From Pirellulales bacterium (GTDB lineage Bacteria; Planctomycetota; Planctomycetia; Pirellulales; PALSA-1355): a stretch of DNA of 64,000 nt. The notes beneath the pieces are model-generated. The model was not told where the DNA came from and made no database searches. It saw only the letters and a list, made by a program, of their open reading frames with translations. Position 1 is the stretch's first letter; every line of letters starts with the position of its first letter. Made by a program: the position numbers and the translations under genes. Positions 25,759-34,370 of the stretch are shown piece after piece. The DNA lies in contig JALHMI010000002.1 in NCBI GenBank assembly GCA_022844125.1, forward strand, positions 397,524 to 461,523, written 5' to 3'.

Positions 25759-26640
25759 CTACTGGGGTGTCTCGGTTGCTGGCGCAGGTTCGCCCGGCTT
25801 TGCTTCTTCAGCCGGCGCCGACTCGGCAGCCGCAGCATCAGCCCCCGGATCTGCCGGTGCGCTCTCGCCTTCGCCGGCCTTGTCAGCGGCCGGCTCGATT
25901 CCCAAACTGGGAAGGCTTGTTGCAGGATCCGAGAGCGATGACGGCACTTTCAGCGTGCCCGCATCCGGCTCCTTCAAGAAGTCAGGGCGAGCGCCGGGCG
26001 TTCCGGGTTCGCCGGTTAAAGGCGCGGGCGGCTCGTACTTGGCCAGCCAGTCGTAGAACGCCTTGGTGCCGTGTTCGTCGAGTTTAGTCACCCGCTCCTT
26101 TGCGGCAGCGGCGAATGGTCCGTTGGGAAATTTTTCTGCAAGCTCGGAATAGGCGGCTCGAGCCTTTTCCAGATCTCCCATCGCCTCATAACTTCGCGCC
26201 AACCCGTATCCAGCTCGCTGCTGAATCGCCGGATCATTTACCGATTGCAGCGCGCGGAACGTCTCACTGGCTTCACGCAATTGCTCGCTGGCAGCGGTGC
26301 GATCGGTGAGCAGGCGATTCGTACCTGCATCGAGCTTCCAGTCAGCAAGCGTCAATCGCGCCATGCTCGCCACCGTGCTTCCGGCATTCTGCTGGGCGAT
26401 GTCTTCCAGCAGTTGCTCGTCGCGAGTGCCTGTGCTCACGGCCTGCATGTATTCGTCCCAGGCCACGGCCGACTGCGACGCGTTTTGCACCGAGATGTAC
26501 CACCACGCCAGCCCGATAAATAGCGCTGCGATAATGGCCGCCAGGACGCCGCGTCCGTAAGGTTTCACCCGCTCGGCTCCCTGAGCCAGCGAGCTTGCCA
26601 GGACGTTCGTCTCCAATTCGTGACGTCGCTCCGTCTTCAT
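25759..26640 (-). CDS. Membrane-anchored TPR protein (YfgM-like)
   Basis: 293 aa from the ATG at 26640. A cytoplasmic N-terminus of about 30 residues is followed by one transmembrane segment (about 31-48, GVLAAIIAALFIGLAWWYI). A periplasmic helical region comes next, with a TPR-like unit near 155-190 ('QQRAGYGLARSYEAMGDLEKARAAYSELAEKFPNGPFA'). The last 80 residues are Pro/Ala/Glu-rich and disordered. The topology and the 'G.FA..A' repeat resemble YfgM-type periplasmic ancillary proteins. It is 37 bases downstream in the minus direction from nothing else it could be coupled to. Role inferred only as protein-protein contact. Confidence 0.78.
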   Translation of the reverse strand: MKTERRHELETNVLASSLAQGAERVKPYGRGVLAAIIAALFIGLAWWYISVQNASQSAVAWDEYMQAVSTGTRDEQLLEDIAQQNAGSTVASMARLTLADWKLDAGTNRLLTDRTAASEQLREASETFRALQSVNDPAIQQRAGYGLARSYEAMGDLEKARAAYSELAEKFPNGPFAAAAKERVTKLDEHGTKAFYDWLAKYEPPAPLTGEPGTPGARPDFLKEPDAGTLKVPSSLSDPATSLPSLGIEPAADKAGEGESAPADPGADAAAAESAPAEEAKPGEPAPATETPQ

Positions 26641-26799
26641 TCGGGTGCCTTCGCCTAGTGGGGCAGCGCGAGACGGCGGCCAATCCGTGCACGCGCACGA
26701 CCTTGCCACCATAGGGTTTACGAACCCGAAGTATAGGGCTGCCCGGCAAATGGGGTCAAGGCCGGACGGCACGCCCCCGATTTGTAAGAATGCTGCGAA

Positions 26800-27369
26800 T
26801 TAGAGCGGGCGGCGAGGCAGTTCGCGGCAGTACGGCGGCTGTTCAGCTTTGGGGAGCGGCTCGTCGAAGTCTTCAGCCCACATTTCGCGTTCCGCCTCGC
26901 TGGCATAAAAGCGCAGCCAGATCGTCGGATCGCCCCCCATATCGGCACAATCCCAGTGCAAATAGTTCGAGAGCGAGTCGATCTTCTTTTCCTTGCAGGG
27001 GAGAATGTCGCGATAGATCAGGCAGTACAGTTCGCGGTCGGTCAGGTGGTCGGTGAAGTCAAGCACGATTCGCCGTTCGAACAATTTGTGAATCGTGTCC
27101 CACAGCGACTGATGCAACTGCAGATCGTCGAGCGTGTCCGGCAATGCCAGCTGCAACTCGGGCTCGAACCACTGCGAGATCGGCAGGATCGGCGCTCGTT
27201 CCCAGGCCAGCATCGACGCGAGAAACTCGTTCTCCATCGGCGTGGGCAGCTCGGCGACGTTCACGCTGCGAATGGCCTCGTCGAAATACGGCTCCAATTC
27301 GTCGCGCAACTCCGCGTTGCGCAGCAGGTGTTCGACTTCGTCAGGAAGCGGCTTGTGATTGGTGGACAT
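26800..27369 (-). CDS. Conserved-looking acidic cytoplasmic protein, unknown
   Basis: 189 aa from the ATG at 27369. No signal peptide or membrane span; rich in Asp, Glu, Leu and Trp ('WERAPILPISQWFEPELQLALPD', 'DHLTDRELYCLIYRDILPCKEKKID', 'GGDPTIWLRFYASEAEREMWAEDF'). The compositional regularity and the lack of rare-residue runs indicate a real protein. I recognise no family. It is divergent from the GlcD-GlcF fusion gene. Confidence 0.7.
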   Translation of the reverse strand: MSTNHKPLPDEVEHLLRNAELRDELEPYFDEAIRSVNVAELPTPMENEFLASMLAWERAPILPISQWFEPELQLALPDTLDDLQLHQSLWDTIHKLFERRIVLDFTDHLTDRELYCLIYRDILPCKEKKIDSLSNYLHWDCADMGGDPTIWLRFYASEAEREMWAEDFDEPLPKAEQPPYCRELPRRPL

Positions 27370-27506
27370 CGCGGTGAATTCAGCCTTGAAGCAGTTGGCG
27401 TGGGAGTCCGAACAGAGAGAGGCTTGGCCGTGGCATTTTCTCGACATGAAGACCGATGAATTGGCCTCCAGCTTTTGACTCTAACAACAATCGATGAGCG
27501 ATCAAG

Positions 27507-27512
27507 TATAAT
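27507..27512 (+). promoter_or_regulatory. Possible -10 element for the GlcD-GlcF fusion gene
   Basis: A perfect TATAAT hexamer lies 55 bases before the ATG at 27568. No good -35 box is found at the usual distance (TTGACT occurs 26 bases upstream, too far), so this is a weak call. Confidence 0.3.
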
Positions 27513-27567
27513 CACGGCAACCTCTTGTGCCCCGCCGTGCCAGCAGCGCAACACGATCGTTAAAGCC

Positions 27568-30534
27568 ATGAATCTCCCGCCCGCACAATCGGTACAACTG
27601 GCAAACTCCCTTAAAAAGCGCCTCGATTGCGAAGTTTTGCTCGACAATCATTCAAGAGCTCTCTACAGCACGGACGCCAGCGTCTATCAGATCATGCCGC
27701 TCGGCGTGGTGCTGCCGCGAACTCATGACGATGTGGTGGCCGCGCACCAGTTCGCTGCCGAAGAAGGCCTGGCGATCATTCCTCGCGGAGGCGGCACCAG
27801 TCTTTCTGGACAATCGATCGGCGCCGGACTGATCATCGATTTCAGCAAGTACATGCGCGCCGTCGACATCGATCCCGCTTCGATGACCGCGCGCGTCCAG
27901 CCCGGCGTCGTGCTCGACCAGTTCAACGCGGCAGCCGCGCCGCACGGATTGCAGTTTGGGCCCGACGTGGCCACCAGCAGCCGCGCGAACATCGGTGGCA
28001 TGATCGGCAACAACTCGGCCGGCGCGCGCTCGATCTGGCAGGGAAAGACCGTCGACAGCGTGATCTCGCTGGATCTCGTCCTGGCCGACGGCAGCACGGC
28101 GACGTTCGGCCCCCGCACCCCGCAGGAACTTGCTCTGGATCAACAGCGCGATGACCTGGCGGGCAACTGCGTTCGTGAAGTGGCTCGCATCGTCGCTGAG
28201 AATCGCAGTCAGATCTACGACCGTTTCCCCGCCGTGCTCCGCCGCGTGAGCGGGTACAACCTCGACGAGTTCGTGCCCGAGTGCCGCGAGCGGCTGCCGC
28301 ATCCGGTGCTGATCGCCGGAGCGCGCCAGCGCGAAGCAAGGATGTATCCGGGCGCAACGTTCAACCTCGCGAAGCTGCTCGTCGGCGCTGAAGGCTCGCT
28401 CGGCACCATTACCGAAGCGCTCGTGCATCTGCTGCCGCTCCCCAAGGTGCGTTGCGTCATCGTGCTGCACTTTGAGTCGATGCAAACCGCCGTCGCTTCG
28501 GTGAATACGATTCTCTCTTGCGAGCCATCCGCCGCCGAACTGCTCGATGGGCTCATTGTTCGCATGGCCCGCCAAAGCCTTGAGTATCGCAACTACCTGA
28601 ACTTCGTCGTCGGCGAACCCGAATCGCTGGTGCTCGTCGAGTTCAACGGCCAGGATCAGGCAGCAGTCGAGGCCAAGGCCGCTCTACTCATCGAACGACT
28701 GCGCGGACAGCAGGGCCTTTTCCACATCCTACCGGCGATGGAAAAGTCGCTCTGCGACCATGTGTGGGCCTGCCGCAAGGCCGCCTTGCCCCTGCTGCTT
28801 GGCCTACCAGGCACGCGCAAGCCGGTCGCCTTTGTCGAGGATGCCGCGGTTGCGCCCGAGCATCTGCCGGCATTCGTCGAGCGGTTCTGTGAGATCATGG
28901 CCCGCCACGACACCGACGGTGCGTTCTATGGCCATGCCTCGGTTGGCTGCTTACACATTCGCCCGATGCTCGACCTCCGCAAAGCGGAAGACATCAAACG
29001 GTTCGAGCAAATCTCTGCAGAGGTCTGCGAGCTGGTCGTCGAGTACGGCGGCGCGATGAGCGGGGAGCATGGCGACGGACTGGCCCGCAGCTATCTTAAC
29101 GAACGCCTGTTTGGCCCAAGACTCTATCAAGCCTTCAAAGAAGTGAAGCGGGCCTTCGATCCGGAACATCGGCTGAACCCTGGCAAAGTGGTGGACGGGC
29201 CAAGCCCGGCGGAGAACCTCCGCTACGGCACGCAGTATCGCACGCTGGACGTGCCCACCGTGTTCGACTACTCGCGTGAGGGTGGATTTGCTGCGGCCGT
29301 CGAACTCTGCAACGGTGCTGGCGTCTGTCGGAAGCTACAGACCGGCACGATGTGTCCCTCGTTCATGGTCACGCGCGATGAGGAACACAGCACGCGCGGT
29401 CGGGCAAATGCCCTGCGGCTGGTGCTGTCAGGTGCGCTGCCCAAGGAAGAACTTACCGGCGAGCGAATGTTCGAAACGTACGACCTCTGCCTGGGCTGCA
29501 AGGGCTGCAAGGCTGAGTGCCCATCGAACGTCGACGTGGCCAAGCTCAAGATGGAGTTCTTGCACAGCTACCACAACGAGCATGGTACGCCGCTCGGCGT
29601 CCGGCTCATGGCCAACGCCGCGGGCCTGAATCGTCTCGGCTCCGCATTCGCCCCGCTTTCGAATTGGATCACCCAATTGCCCGGCGCAGGCTGGCTGGCA
29701 TCGCGGGTCATGGGCATCGATGCCCGCCGTCCCCTACCCCGCTTCGAACGCCAGCACTTTCGCAGGTGGTTTGCGCGCACACACCAGCCGGAGGCGACTC
29801 GTGACCGAAAAGCCAGTGCTCCGCGCGGGCCCATCGTGCTGCTCGATGACTGCCTCACGAGCTACTGCGAACCAAGGGTCAATCGCTCGGCGGTGAACGT
29901 TCTCGAGGCGGCCGGATACGAAGTGCACCTGGCCGGACTGAACTGCTGTGGCCGCACCTGGGCGTCGAAAGGCATGCTCAAGGAGGCCCAGCATCTCGCG
30001 CGACAAAACATCGCCAGACTGCTCCCCTGGGCCCGGCAGGGCGTGCCGATCGTTGGCTGCGAACCGTCTTGCATCCTAATGCTGGCCGATGAGTATCGTG
30101 ATTTGGTACCCGGTGAAGAAGCCGAGACGGTCGCAGCGCAGGCGGCCCTTGTCGATTCGCACCTGCTCCGCGCTGGGGTTGAGTTGAAATTCAAACCCGC
30201 CGTGCAGAAGATCGTTCTGCACGGACACTGCCATCAGAAGGCGCTGGTCGGCGCGGGCGAGACGCTGACCGCACTGCGGGCGATTCCCGGCGCAGCAGTA
30301 ACGCTGGTCGATTCGGGCTGCTGTGGCATGGCTGGCTCGTTCGGCTACGAGCACTACGACATGAGCATGGCGATTGGCGAACGCGTGCTGTTTCCCACGG
30401 TCCGCAATGCGTCCGGCAGCACGATCTGTGCTCCCGGGTTTTCCTGCCGACACCAGATCGAACATGGCACGGGGCGAAAGGCCGCACATCCGATCGAAAT
30501 ACTGGCAGCTCACCTCGTCTATGAACGCCGTTAG
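27568..30534 (+). CDS. FAD-linked oxidase/Fe-S dehydrogenase fusion (GlcD-GlcF, D-lactate dehydrogenase-like)
   Basis: 988 aa from the ATG at 27568. Domains in order: FAD-binding type 4 (about 20-240, 'IIPRGGGTSLSGQSIGAGLIIDFSKYM', 'SSRANIGGMIGNNSAGARSI'), a FAD-oxidase C-terminal domain (about 250-530, 'GHASVGCLHIRPMLDLR', 'SGEHGDGLARS'), two Fe-S cluster motifs ('CNGAGVCRKLQTGTMCPSFM' and 'CLGCKGCKAECPSN'), and two CCG modules ('LNCCGRTW', 'DSGCCGMAGSFGYE'). This is the layout of fused glycolate/D-lactate-type respiratory dehydrogenases that pass electrons to the quinone pool. The substrate (D-lactate, glycolate or 2-hydroxyglutarate) cannot be settled from sequence alone. Confidence 0.92.
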   Translation: MNLPPAQSVQLANSLKKRLDCEVLLDNHSRALYSTDASVYQIMPLGVVLPRTHDDVVAAHQFAAEEGLAIIPRGGGTSLSGQSIGAGLIIDFSKYMRAVDIDPASMTARVQPGVVLDQFNAAAAPHGLQFGPDVATSSRANIGGMIGNNSAGARSIWQGKTVDSVISLDLVLADGSTATFGPRTPQELALDQQRDDLAGNCVREVARIVAENRSQIYDRFPAVLRRVSGYNLDEFVPECRERLPHPVLIAGARQREARMYPGATFNLAKLLVGAEGSLGTITEALVHLLPLPKVRCVIVLHFESMQTAVASVNTILSCEPSAAELLDGLIVRMARQSLEYRNYLNFVVGEPESLVLVEFNGQDQAAVEAKAALLIERLRGQQGLFHILPAMEKSLCDHVWACRKAALPLLLGLPGTRKPVAFVEDAAVAPEHLPAFVERFCEIMARHDTDGAFYGHASVGCLHIRPMLDLRKAEDIKRFEQISAEVCELVVEYGGAMSGEHGDGLARSYLNERLFGPRLYQAFKEVKRAFDPEHRLNPGKVVDGPSPAENLRYGTQYRTLDVPTVFDYSREGGFAAAVELCNGAGVCRKLQTGTMCPSFMVTRDEEHSTRGRANALRLVLSGALPKEELTGERMFETYDLCLGCKGCKAECPSNVDVAKLKMEFLHSYHNEHGTPLGVRLMANAAGLNRLGSAFAPLSNWITQLPGAGWLASRVMGIDARRPLPRFERQHFRRWFARTHQPEATRDRKASAPRGPIVLLDDCLTSYCEPRVNRSAVNVLEAAGYEVHLAGLNCCGRTWASKGMLKEAQHLARQNIARLLPWARQGVPIVGCEPSCILMLADEYRDLVPGEEAETVAAQAALVDSHLLRAGVELKFKPAVQKIVLHGHCHQKALVGAGETLTALRAIPGAAVTLVDSGCCGMAGSFGYEHYDMSMAIGERVLFPTVRNASGSTICAPGFSCRHQIEHGTGRKAAHPIEILAAHLVYERR

Positions 30535-30630
30535 AGGTTTGCCGGTAGACGCAAGAATCTGGATGGGATTTTGCTCCTCAGCCGGCTTACAAACTGGGCA
30601 GCGGCACAAGTTCAGATTGAGCAGTCCCCC

Positions 30631-31200
30631 CTACTGAGGAGCGTCTTCCCGCCCGGACGTGAGCGTCTCGAATTGCAGCCCTTCGCCGGCCATTTTCTCG
30701 ACGAGCCGCTCGCGGACTTCACGCAGCCCCAGCAGAAATGGCTCCGCTTGATCTCCGTACGCTCGCATCGCGTACTGCTGCGAAACCAGTCCTCCGCCCG
30801 GACGCTTCTCATAGCGAAACACGTTGAACTCCACGAATGAAGCATCCTCCGGCCAGACGACGAAATCGAGCACGACCACGCCTGTTTTAGGATTCTCGAT
30901 TACGGCGCTCGGAGACTGCGGATACTTCTGCTTGAGCTCTTTGATCGTGGCCGTGGCGTAGGCCACGGGGTCGTCCAGACTGCTGAAGCTGCGAATCGCG
31001 GCCAGCCGAGTCCAGCGGTCGAGCTTCTCGCCCGCGGGCAGATACTCCTTAATCGTCGCACCGGGATCCTCGCCTTCGAAGGCCAGCCCCAAGGTTTCGC
31101 CGTTGAACTGCACTTTCTCGTTCGCATTGGCGCGCTGCTCATCGGCGGCGAGCGAACTTGTCAGACAAGCGAACGCAACAAGAGCGGCAAGCAAGCGCAT
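30631..31200 (-). CDS. Secreted protein of unknown function
   Basis: 189 aa from the ATG at 31200, which begins a signal peptide (MRLLAALVAFACLTSSLAADE). The mature part has regular alternation of charged and hydrophobic residues ('FNGETLGLAFEGEDPGATIKEYLPAGEKLDRWTRLAAI', 'GVVVLDFVVWPEDASFVEFNVFRYEKRP'), and looks like a compact alpha/beta domain. No family recognised. It is convergent with the GlcD-GlcF gene and lies upstream of nothing obviously related. Confidence 0.75.
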   Translation of the reverse strand: MRLLAALVAFACLTSSLAADEQRANANEKVQFNGETLGLAFEGEDPGATIKEYLPAGEKLDRWTRLAAIRSFSSLDDPVAYATATIKELKQKYPQSPSAVIENPKTGVVVLDFVVWPEDASFVEFNVFRYEKRPGGGLVSQQYAMRAYGDQAEPFLLGLREVRERLVEKMAGEGLQFETLTSGREDAPQ

Positions 31201-31340
31201 CGTGTGAGACCTCGCGAGATCGTGGCAGTTCTTGAGTTGGCTAGGGGGATTTGGCCCCGCCACAACTCTAGGCCACTTCGCGATCGTACGCCCTGGAGGC
31301 CGCGATTCACGCGAGAATCGCGGCAAAACACCGTGCCCTA

Positions 31341-31796
31341 TTACGGCGCCCCCGGATGCTGCCGCTCAATCTCGGAAATCTTCTCGACGCGGCGCGCATG
31401 GCGACCACCTTCGAAATCGGTTTTCAGCCAGATCTCTACCATCCGATCGATGAGCCGCTCGCCGAGCATATCGGCCGATAAACACAGCACATTCAGGTCG
31501 TTGTGACGGCGGCTCATCTCGGCCGTTAGATCGTCGTGGCAGGGAGCCGCGCGCACACCGGGAAACTTATTCGCGGCAATGCACATGCCAATGCCGGTGC
31601 CACAAATCAGAATGCCGCGATCAACCTTGCCGCTACTTACGTGACCGCCCACCACTTGTGCGATATCAGGATAGTCGACACTTTCGGCCGAATGCGGCCC
31701 GACGTCGACAACTTCCTGATTCAGACGATTCAGCAGGTCGATCACCTTGCTCTTGATGACGAAGCCCCGATGATCGCTGCCAACGGCAATACGCAT
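31341..31796 (-). CDS. rpiB: Ribose-5-phosphate isomerase B
   Basis: 151 aa from the ATG at 31796. It interconverts ribose-5-phosphate and ribulose-5-phosphate. The family start 'MRIAVGSDHRGFVIKSKV' and the catalytic Cys segment 'GILICGTGIGMCIAANKFPGVRAAPCHD' are complete, with 'SRRHNDLNVLCLSADML' after it. It follows the Sua5/phosphatase fusion by 56 bases on the same strand, the same gene order (Sua5, arginine phosphatase, RpiB) as ywlC-ywlE-ywlF in Bacillus. Confidence 0.95.
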   Translation of the reverse strand: MRIAVGSDHRGFVIKSKVIDLLNRLNQEVVDVGPHSAESVDYPDIAQVVGGHVSSGKVDRGILICGTGIGMCIAANKFPGVRAAPCHDDLTAEMSRRHNDLNVLCLSADMLGERLIDRMVEIWLKTDFEGGRHARRVEKISEIERQHPGAP

Positions 31797-31852
31797 AAAA
31801 TTTTCTCCACCTGGAGTGCCATCGCGGTGCTGCCGCGGCGGCACGAACTCTT

Positions 31853-32974
31853 TTACAAATCTAGCTCGGCAACCCGGCGCTCAAGCTGCGCCTTGATCTG
31901 AATCGCACATGTTTCGTAGTACTCCAGCGGCCCGCCGATCGGGTCGGCGATGTCCGACTGATCCAGCGACAGTACAGCGGTTCGCTGCAGTGCCTCGGGC
32001 CAGTGCGAGGCGATTGCCTGCCGATGCGCTCGGGTCATTGTCCAGATATGATCCGCCTGTCGCACGAGCTGGGCGGTTAACGGCTGCGACTCGTGATCAG
32101 CCAGTTCGAGCCCCATCTTGGCCATGACCTGCACGCCTTCGGGGCTTGGACGGGCTCCCATCATGGCCGACAGCCCCGCGGACATCACGATCACCCCGCG
32201 ATCTTCAACCTCCGTCGGCTTGCACCCCAGCCGTTTGGCGATCATTGCTCGGCACATGACTTCCGCCATCGGGCTGCGACAGGTGTTGCCCGTACAAACC
32301 AGGACAATCATCAGGCTGGAAAGCCGCCGCAGCGTTGGTTCAGGAACGACCCCCGCTCGCACGATCTCAAACTTCTTGCCGTCGACGCGCACGACGCTCG
32401 AGGGCTGTCCCAGCCGGCTTTGGCCATCGTTCAAAACCAGGTCGACGTTACCGCCCATCGTGGTCAAAACTTGTTCGGCGGTAATCGGCTCCGGACCTCC
32501 GCTCATGTTGGCGCTCGTCAAAACGATCGGTCCGACCAGCATCCGCAAAATGTCGAGCACCATCTGATGGGCCGGAACTCGCAAGCCGATTGTCCCGCCA
32601 GGACAAACCACCTGCTGAACGGACTTGGGGAGCCGTCTTACCAGGCTTTCGGGATGGCAATCGCCCGCCACGATCGTCACGGGTCCCGGCCAGCAGCGAC
32701 GAGCCAGCCGCTGGCCCAAGGGGCTCAGATCGGGCACATAGTCCAGAACGTCGTCCGAGCTGCGGATGGCTAATGCCAGGCCCTTGCTGGCGCTTCGGGC
32801 CTTGGTTTCCATAACGCGAGCCACGGCCGATTCGCTCAGCGCGCTGGCGGCCAGGCCATAGACGGTCTCCGTGGGCAGCGCAACCAGCTTCCCCTCGGTC
32901 AGGGCCTGTACGGCCCGGTGCACCACGTCGCGCGCGTCATCGGCGCTCCGGATATCGATCACAAGGGGGGGCAT
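31853..32974 (-). CDS. Fusion: L-threonylcarbamoyladenylate synthase (Sua5/TsaC) and YwlE-like phosphatase
   Basis: 373 aa from the ATG at 32974. Residues 1 to about 215 are a Sua5/YciO/YrdC domain, making threonylcarbamoyl-AMP for the t6A modification of tRNA ('GKLVALPTETVYGLAASAL', 'METKARSASKGLAL', 'GTIGLRVPAH', 'VLTSANMSGGPEPI'). Residues 222-373 are a low-molecular-weight phosphatase: P-loop CTGNTCRS at 227-234 with the general-acid Asp-Pro at 344-345 ('DIADPIGGP'). Thr231 in the loop is the residue that in Bacillus YwlE favours phospho-arginine over phospho-tyrosine. The two domains are separate genes in most bacteria. A consensus promoter lies about 220 bases upstream. Confidence 0.9.
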   Translation of the reverse strand: MPPLVIDIRSADDARDVVHRAVQALTEGKLVALPTETVYGLAASALSESAVARVMETKARSASKGLALAIRSSDDVLDYVPDLSPLGQRLARRCWPGPVTIVAGDCHPESLVRRLPKSVQQVVCPGGTIGLRVPAHQMVLDILRMLVGPIVLTSANMSGGPEPITAEQVLTTMGGNVDLVLNDGQSRLGQPSSVVRVDGKKFEIVRAGVVPEPTLRRLSSLMIVLVCTGNTCRSPMAEVMCRAMIAKRLGCKPTEVEDRGVIVMSAGLSAMMGARPSPEGVQVMAKMGLELADHESQPLTAQLVRQADHIWTMTRAHRQAIASHWPEALQRTAVLSLDQSDIADPIGGPLEYYETCAIQIKAQLERRVAELDL

Positions 32975-33343
32975 ACGGCAAGGGCTCCGTCTGCCGCCCA
33001 GTTGGCGGCCACTTCCATGAGAAATGATGGGGACGCTGGCTGTAGGAATACGGTACTGGCAAGGCGGTTGAGAACGAGCCCCCGCTGCGCCGCCGGCAGC
33101 CTCCTCCCGCTTTCTTGGCTCACCCTGCGTCAGAGGGTGTCTCGCGCGATCGACCCGCCCAGCGAGCCGGTCTGCGCTTCGAGGCCTCGAACGTAATAGA
33201 TTACTATAGAGCTTGTTAGGAGCGGTGACAAGCAATTCCCAAAGGCACGCAAGCGAGTCCGCCGGCAATCGGATAGGATGAAATCCACCTGCCTCGCCTG
33301 GGGGACAGGAGTTCTCTGCCAGCCGGCCAAAGGTTCCCGATCT
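32975..33343. other. Divergent intergenic region (369 bp) between the Sua5 fusion and moxR
   Basis: No gene is supported. It holds a consensus promoter reading left at 33203-33231. That leaves a long transcribed leader of about 220 bases before the fusion gene. The leader is GC-rich with several short complementary runs, but I cannot name a known riboswitch. The right 110 bases should contain the moxR promoter, where I see no clear boxes. Confidence 0.5.
33203..33231 (-). promoter_or_regulatory. Consensus sigma70 promoter of the Sua5/phosphatase gene
   Basis: On the minus strand TTGTCA (33231-33226) is followed after exactly 17 bases by TATAGT (33208-33203). Each box matches the consensus at five of six positions. 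Predicted start near 33196. Confidence 0.6.
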
Positions 33344-34348
33344 ATGAACGTCGCCGAAGACATGCAAAGGCGGGCTGAGCAGTTCATCGCTCGCTATGGC
33401 GCCGTACGCGAAGAAATCGGCCGGGTAATCGTCGGCCATCACGACATCGTCCACGGCATCCTCACCTGCCTGTTCGTCGGTGGGCATTGCCTGCTTGAAG
33501 GCGTGCCAGGTCTCGGTAAGACCCTGCTTGTGCGAACGCTGGCCAAAACGCTCGATCTCGACTTCTCGCGGATCCAGTTCACTCCCGACCTGATGCCGGC
33601 CGACATCCTGGGCACCAACATGGTGATGGAGTCTTCCGACGGCAGGCGTTACTTCGAGTTCCAGCGGGGCCCAATCTTCACCCAGATCTGCCTGGCCGAC
33701 GAAATCAACCGCGCCACGCCCAAGACACAAAGCGCGATGCTGGAGACGATGCAAGAGAGCTCTGTCAGTGTCGGCGGTCACGTGTACGAACTGGAACGGC
33801 CGTTTTTCGTGATGGCCACGCAGAACCCGATCGAGCAGGAAGGAACCTATCCACTGCCCGAGGCACAACTCGACCGCTTCTTTTTCAAGCTAGTCGTCGG
33901 CTATTCGACGCGCGAGGAACTGGGAACAATCGTCGATCGCACCACGCGCGGCGAGCGGGTCGAAGCTCGCAAGGTGATGGATGGGCCCGAGATTCTCCAG
34001 TGGCAGCAGCTCATTCGCGAAGTGCTCATCGCCCCGCATGTGCAGGACTACCTGGTGCGGCTGGTACTGGCCACGCATCCCGAGGGTCCGCTGGCCCCGG
34101 CCGTCACGAACCAGTATCTGCGCTGGGGCTCAAGCCCTCGCGGAGCACAAGCCATCGCCCTGGCTGCCAAAGTTCGAGCGCTGCTCGAAGGCCGCTATAA
34201 CGTCAGCTTCGAAGACATCCGGCGTGTGTATCTACCGGCTCTGCGACATCGCGTGATCTTGAACTTCGAAGCCCAGGCCGAGCAAATCGACACCGACCGG
34301 GTGTTGCTCGAAATCCTGGAAAAGGTGCCCGAGAAGGCGGAAGCCTGA
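33344..34348 (+). CDS. moxR: MoxR-family AAA+ ATPase
   Basis: 334 aa from the ATG at 33344. It is a chaperone-like ATPase, normally encoded with DUF58 and VWA partners, as here. Walker A GVPGLGKT is at 53-60, Walker B 'CLADEINRATPKTQSAML', with the family's 'RIQFTPDLMPADILGTN' and 'MATQNPIEQEGTYPLPEAQLDRF' between and after them. First gene of a three-gene operon ending at 37225; DUF58 follows 22 bases later. In this setting MoxR is thought to help maturation or insertion of cofactors or ligands by VWA proteins. Confidence 0.95.
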   Translation: MNVAEDMQRRAEQFIARYGAVREEIGRVIVGHHDIVHGILTCLFVGGHCLLEGVPGLGKTLLVRTLAKTLDLDFSRIQFTPDLMPADILGTNMVMESSDGRRYFEFQRGPIFTQICLADEINRATPKTQSAMLETMQESSVSVGGHVYELERPFFVMATQNPIEQEGTYPLPEAQLDRFFFKLVVGYSTREELGTIVDRTTRGERVEARKVMDGPEILQWQQLIREVLIAPHVQDYLVRLVLATHPEGPLAPAVTNQYLRWGSSPRGAQAIALAAKVRALLEGRYNVSFEDIRRVYLPALRHRVILNFEAQAEQIDTDRVLLEILEKVPEKAEA

Positions 34349-34370
34349 CGCGGCTGAGGGTGAGCATCGC

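Noticed and set aside
32975..33868. Upstream extension of the Sua5 fusion frame
   Set aside because: It runs antisense through moxR; the Sua5 domain starts at the ATG at 32974.
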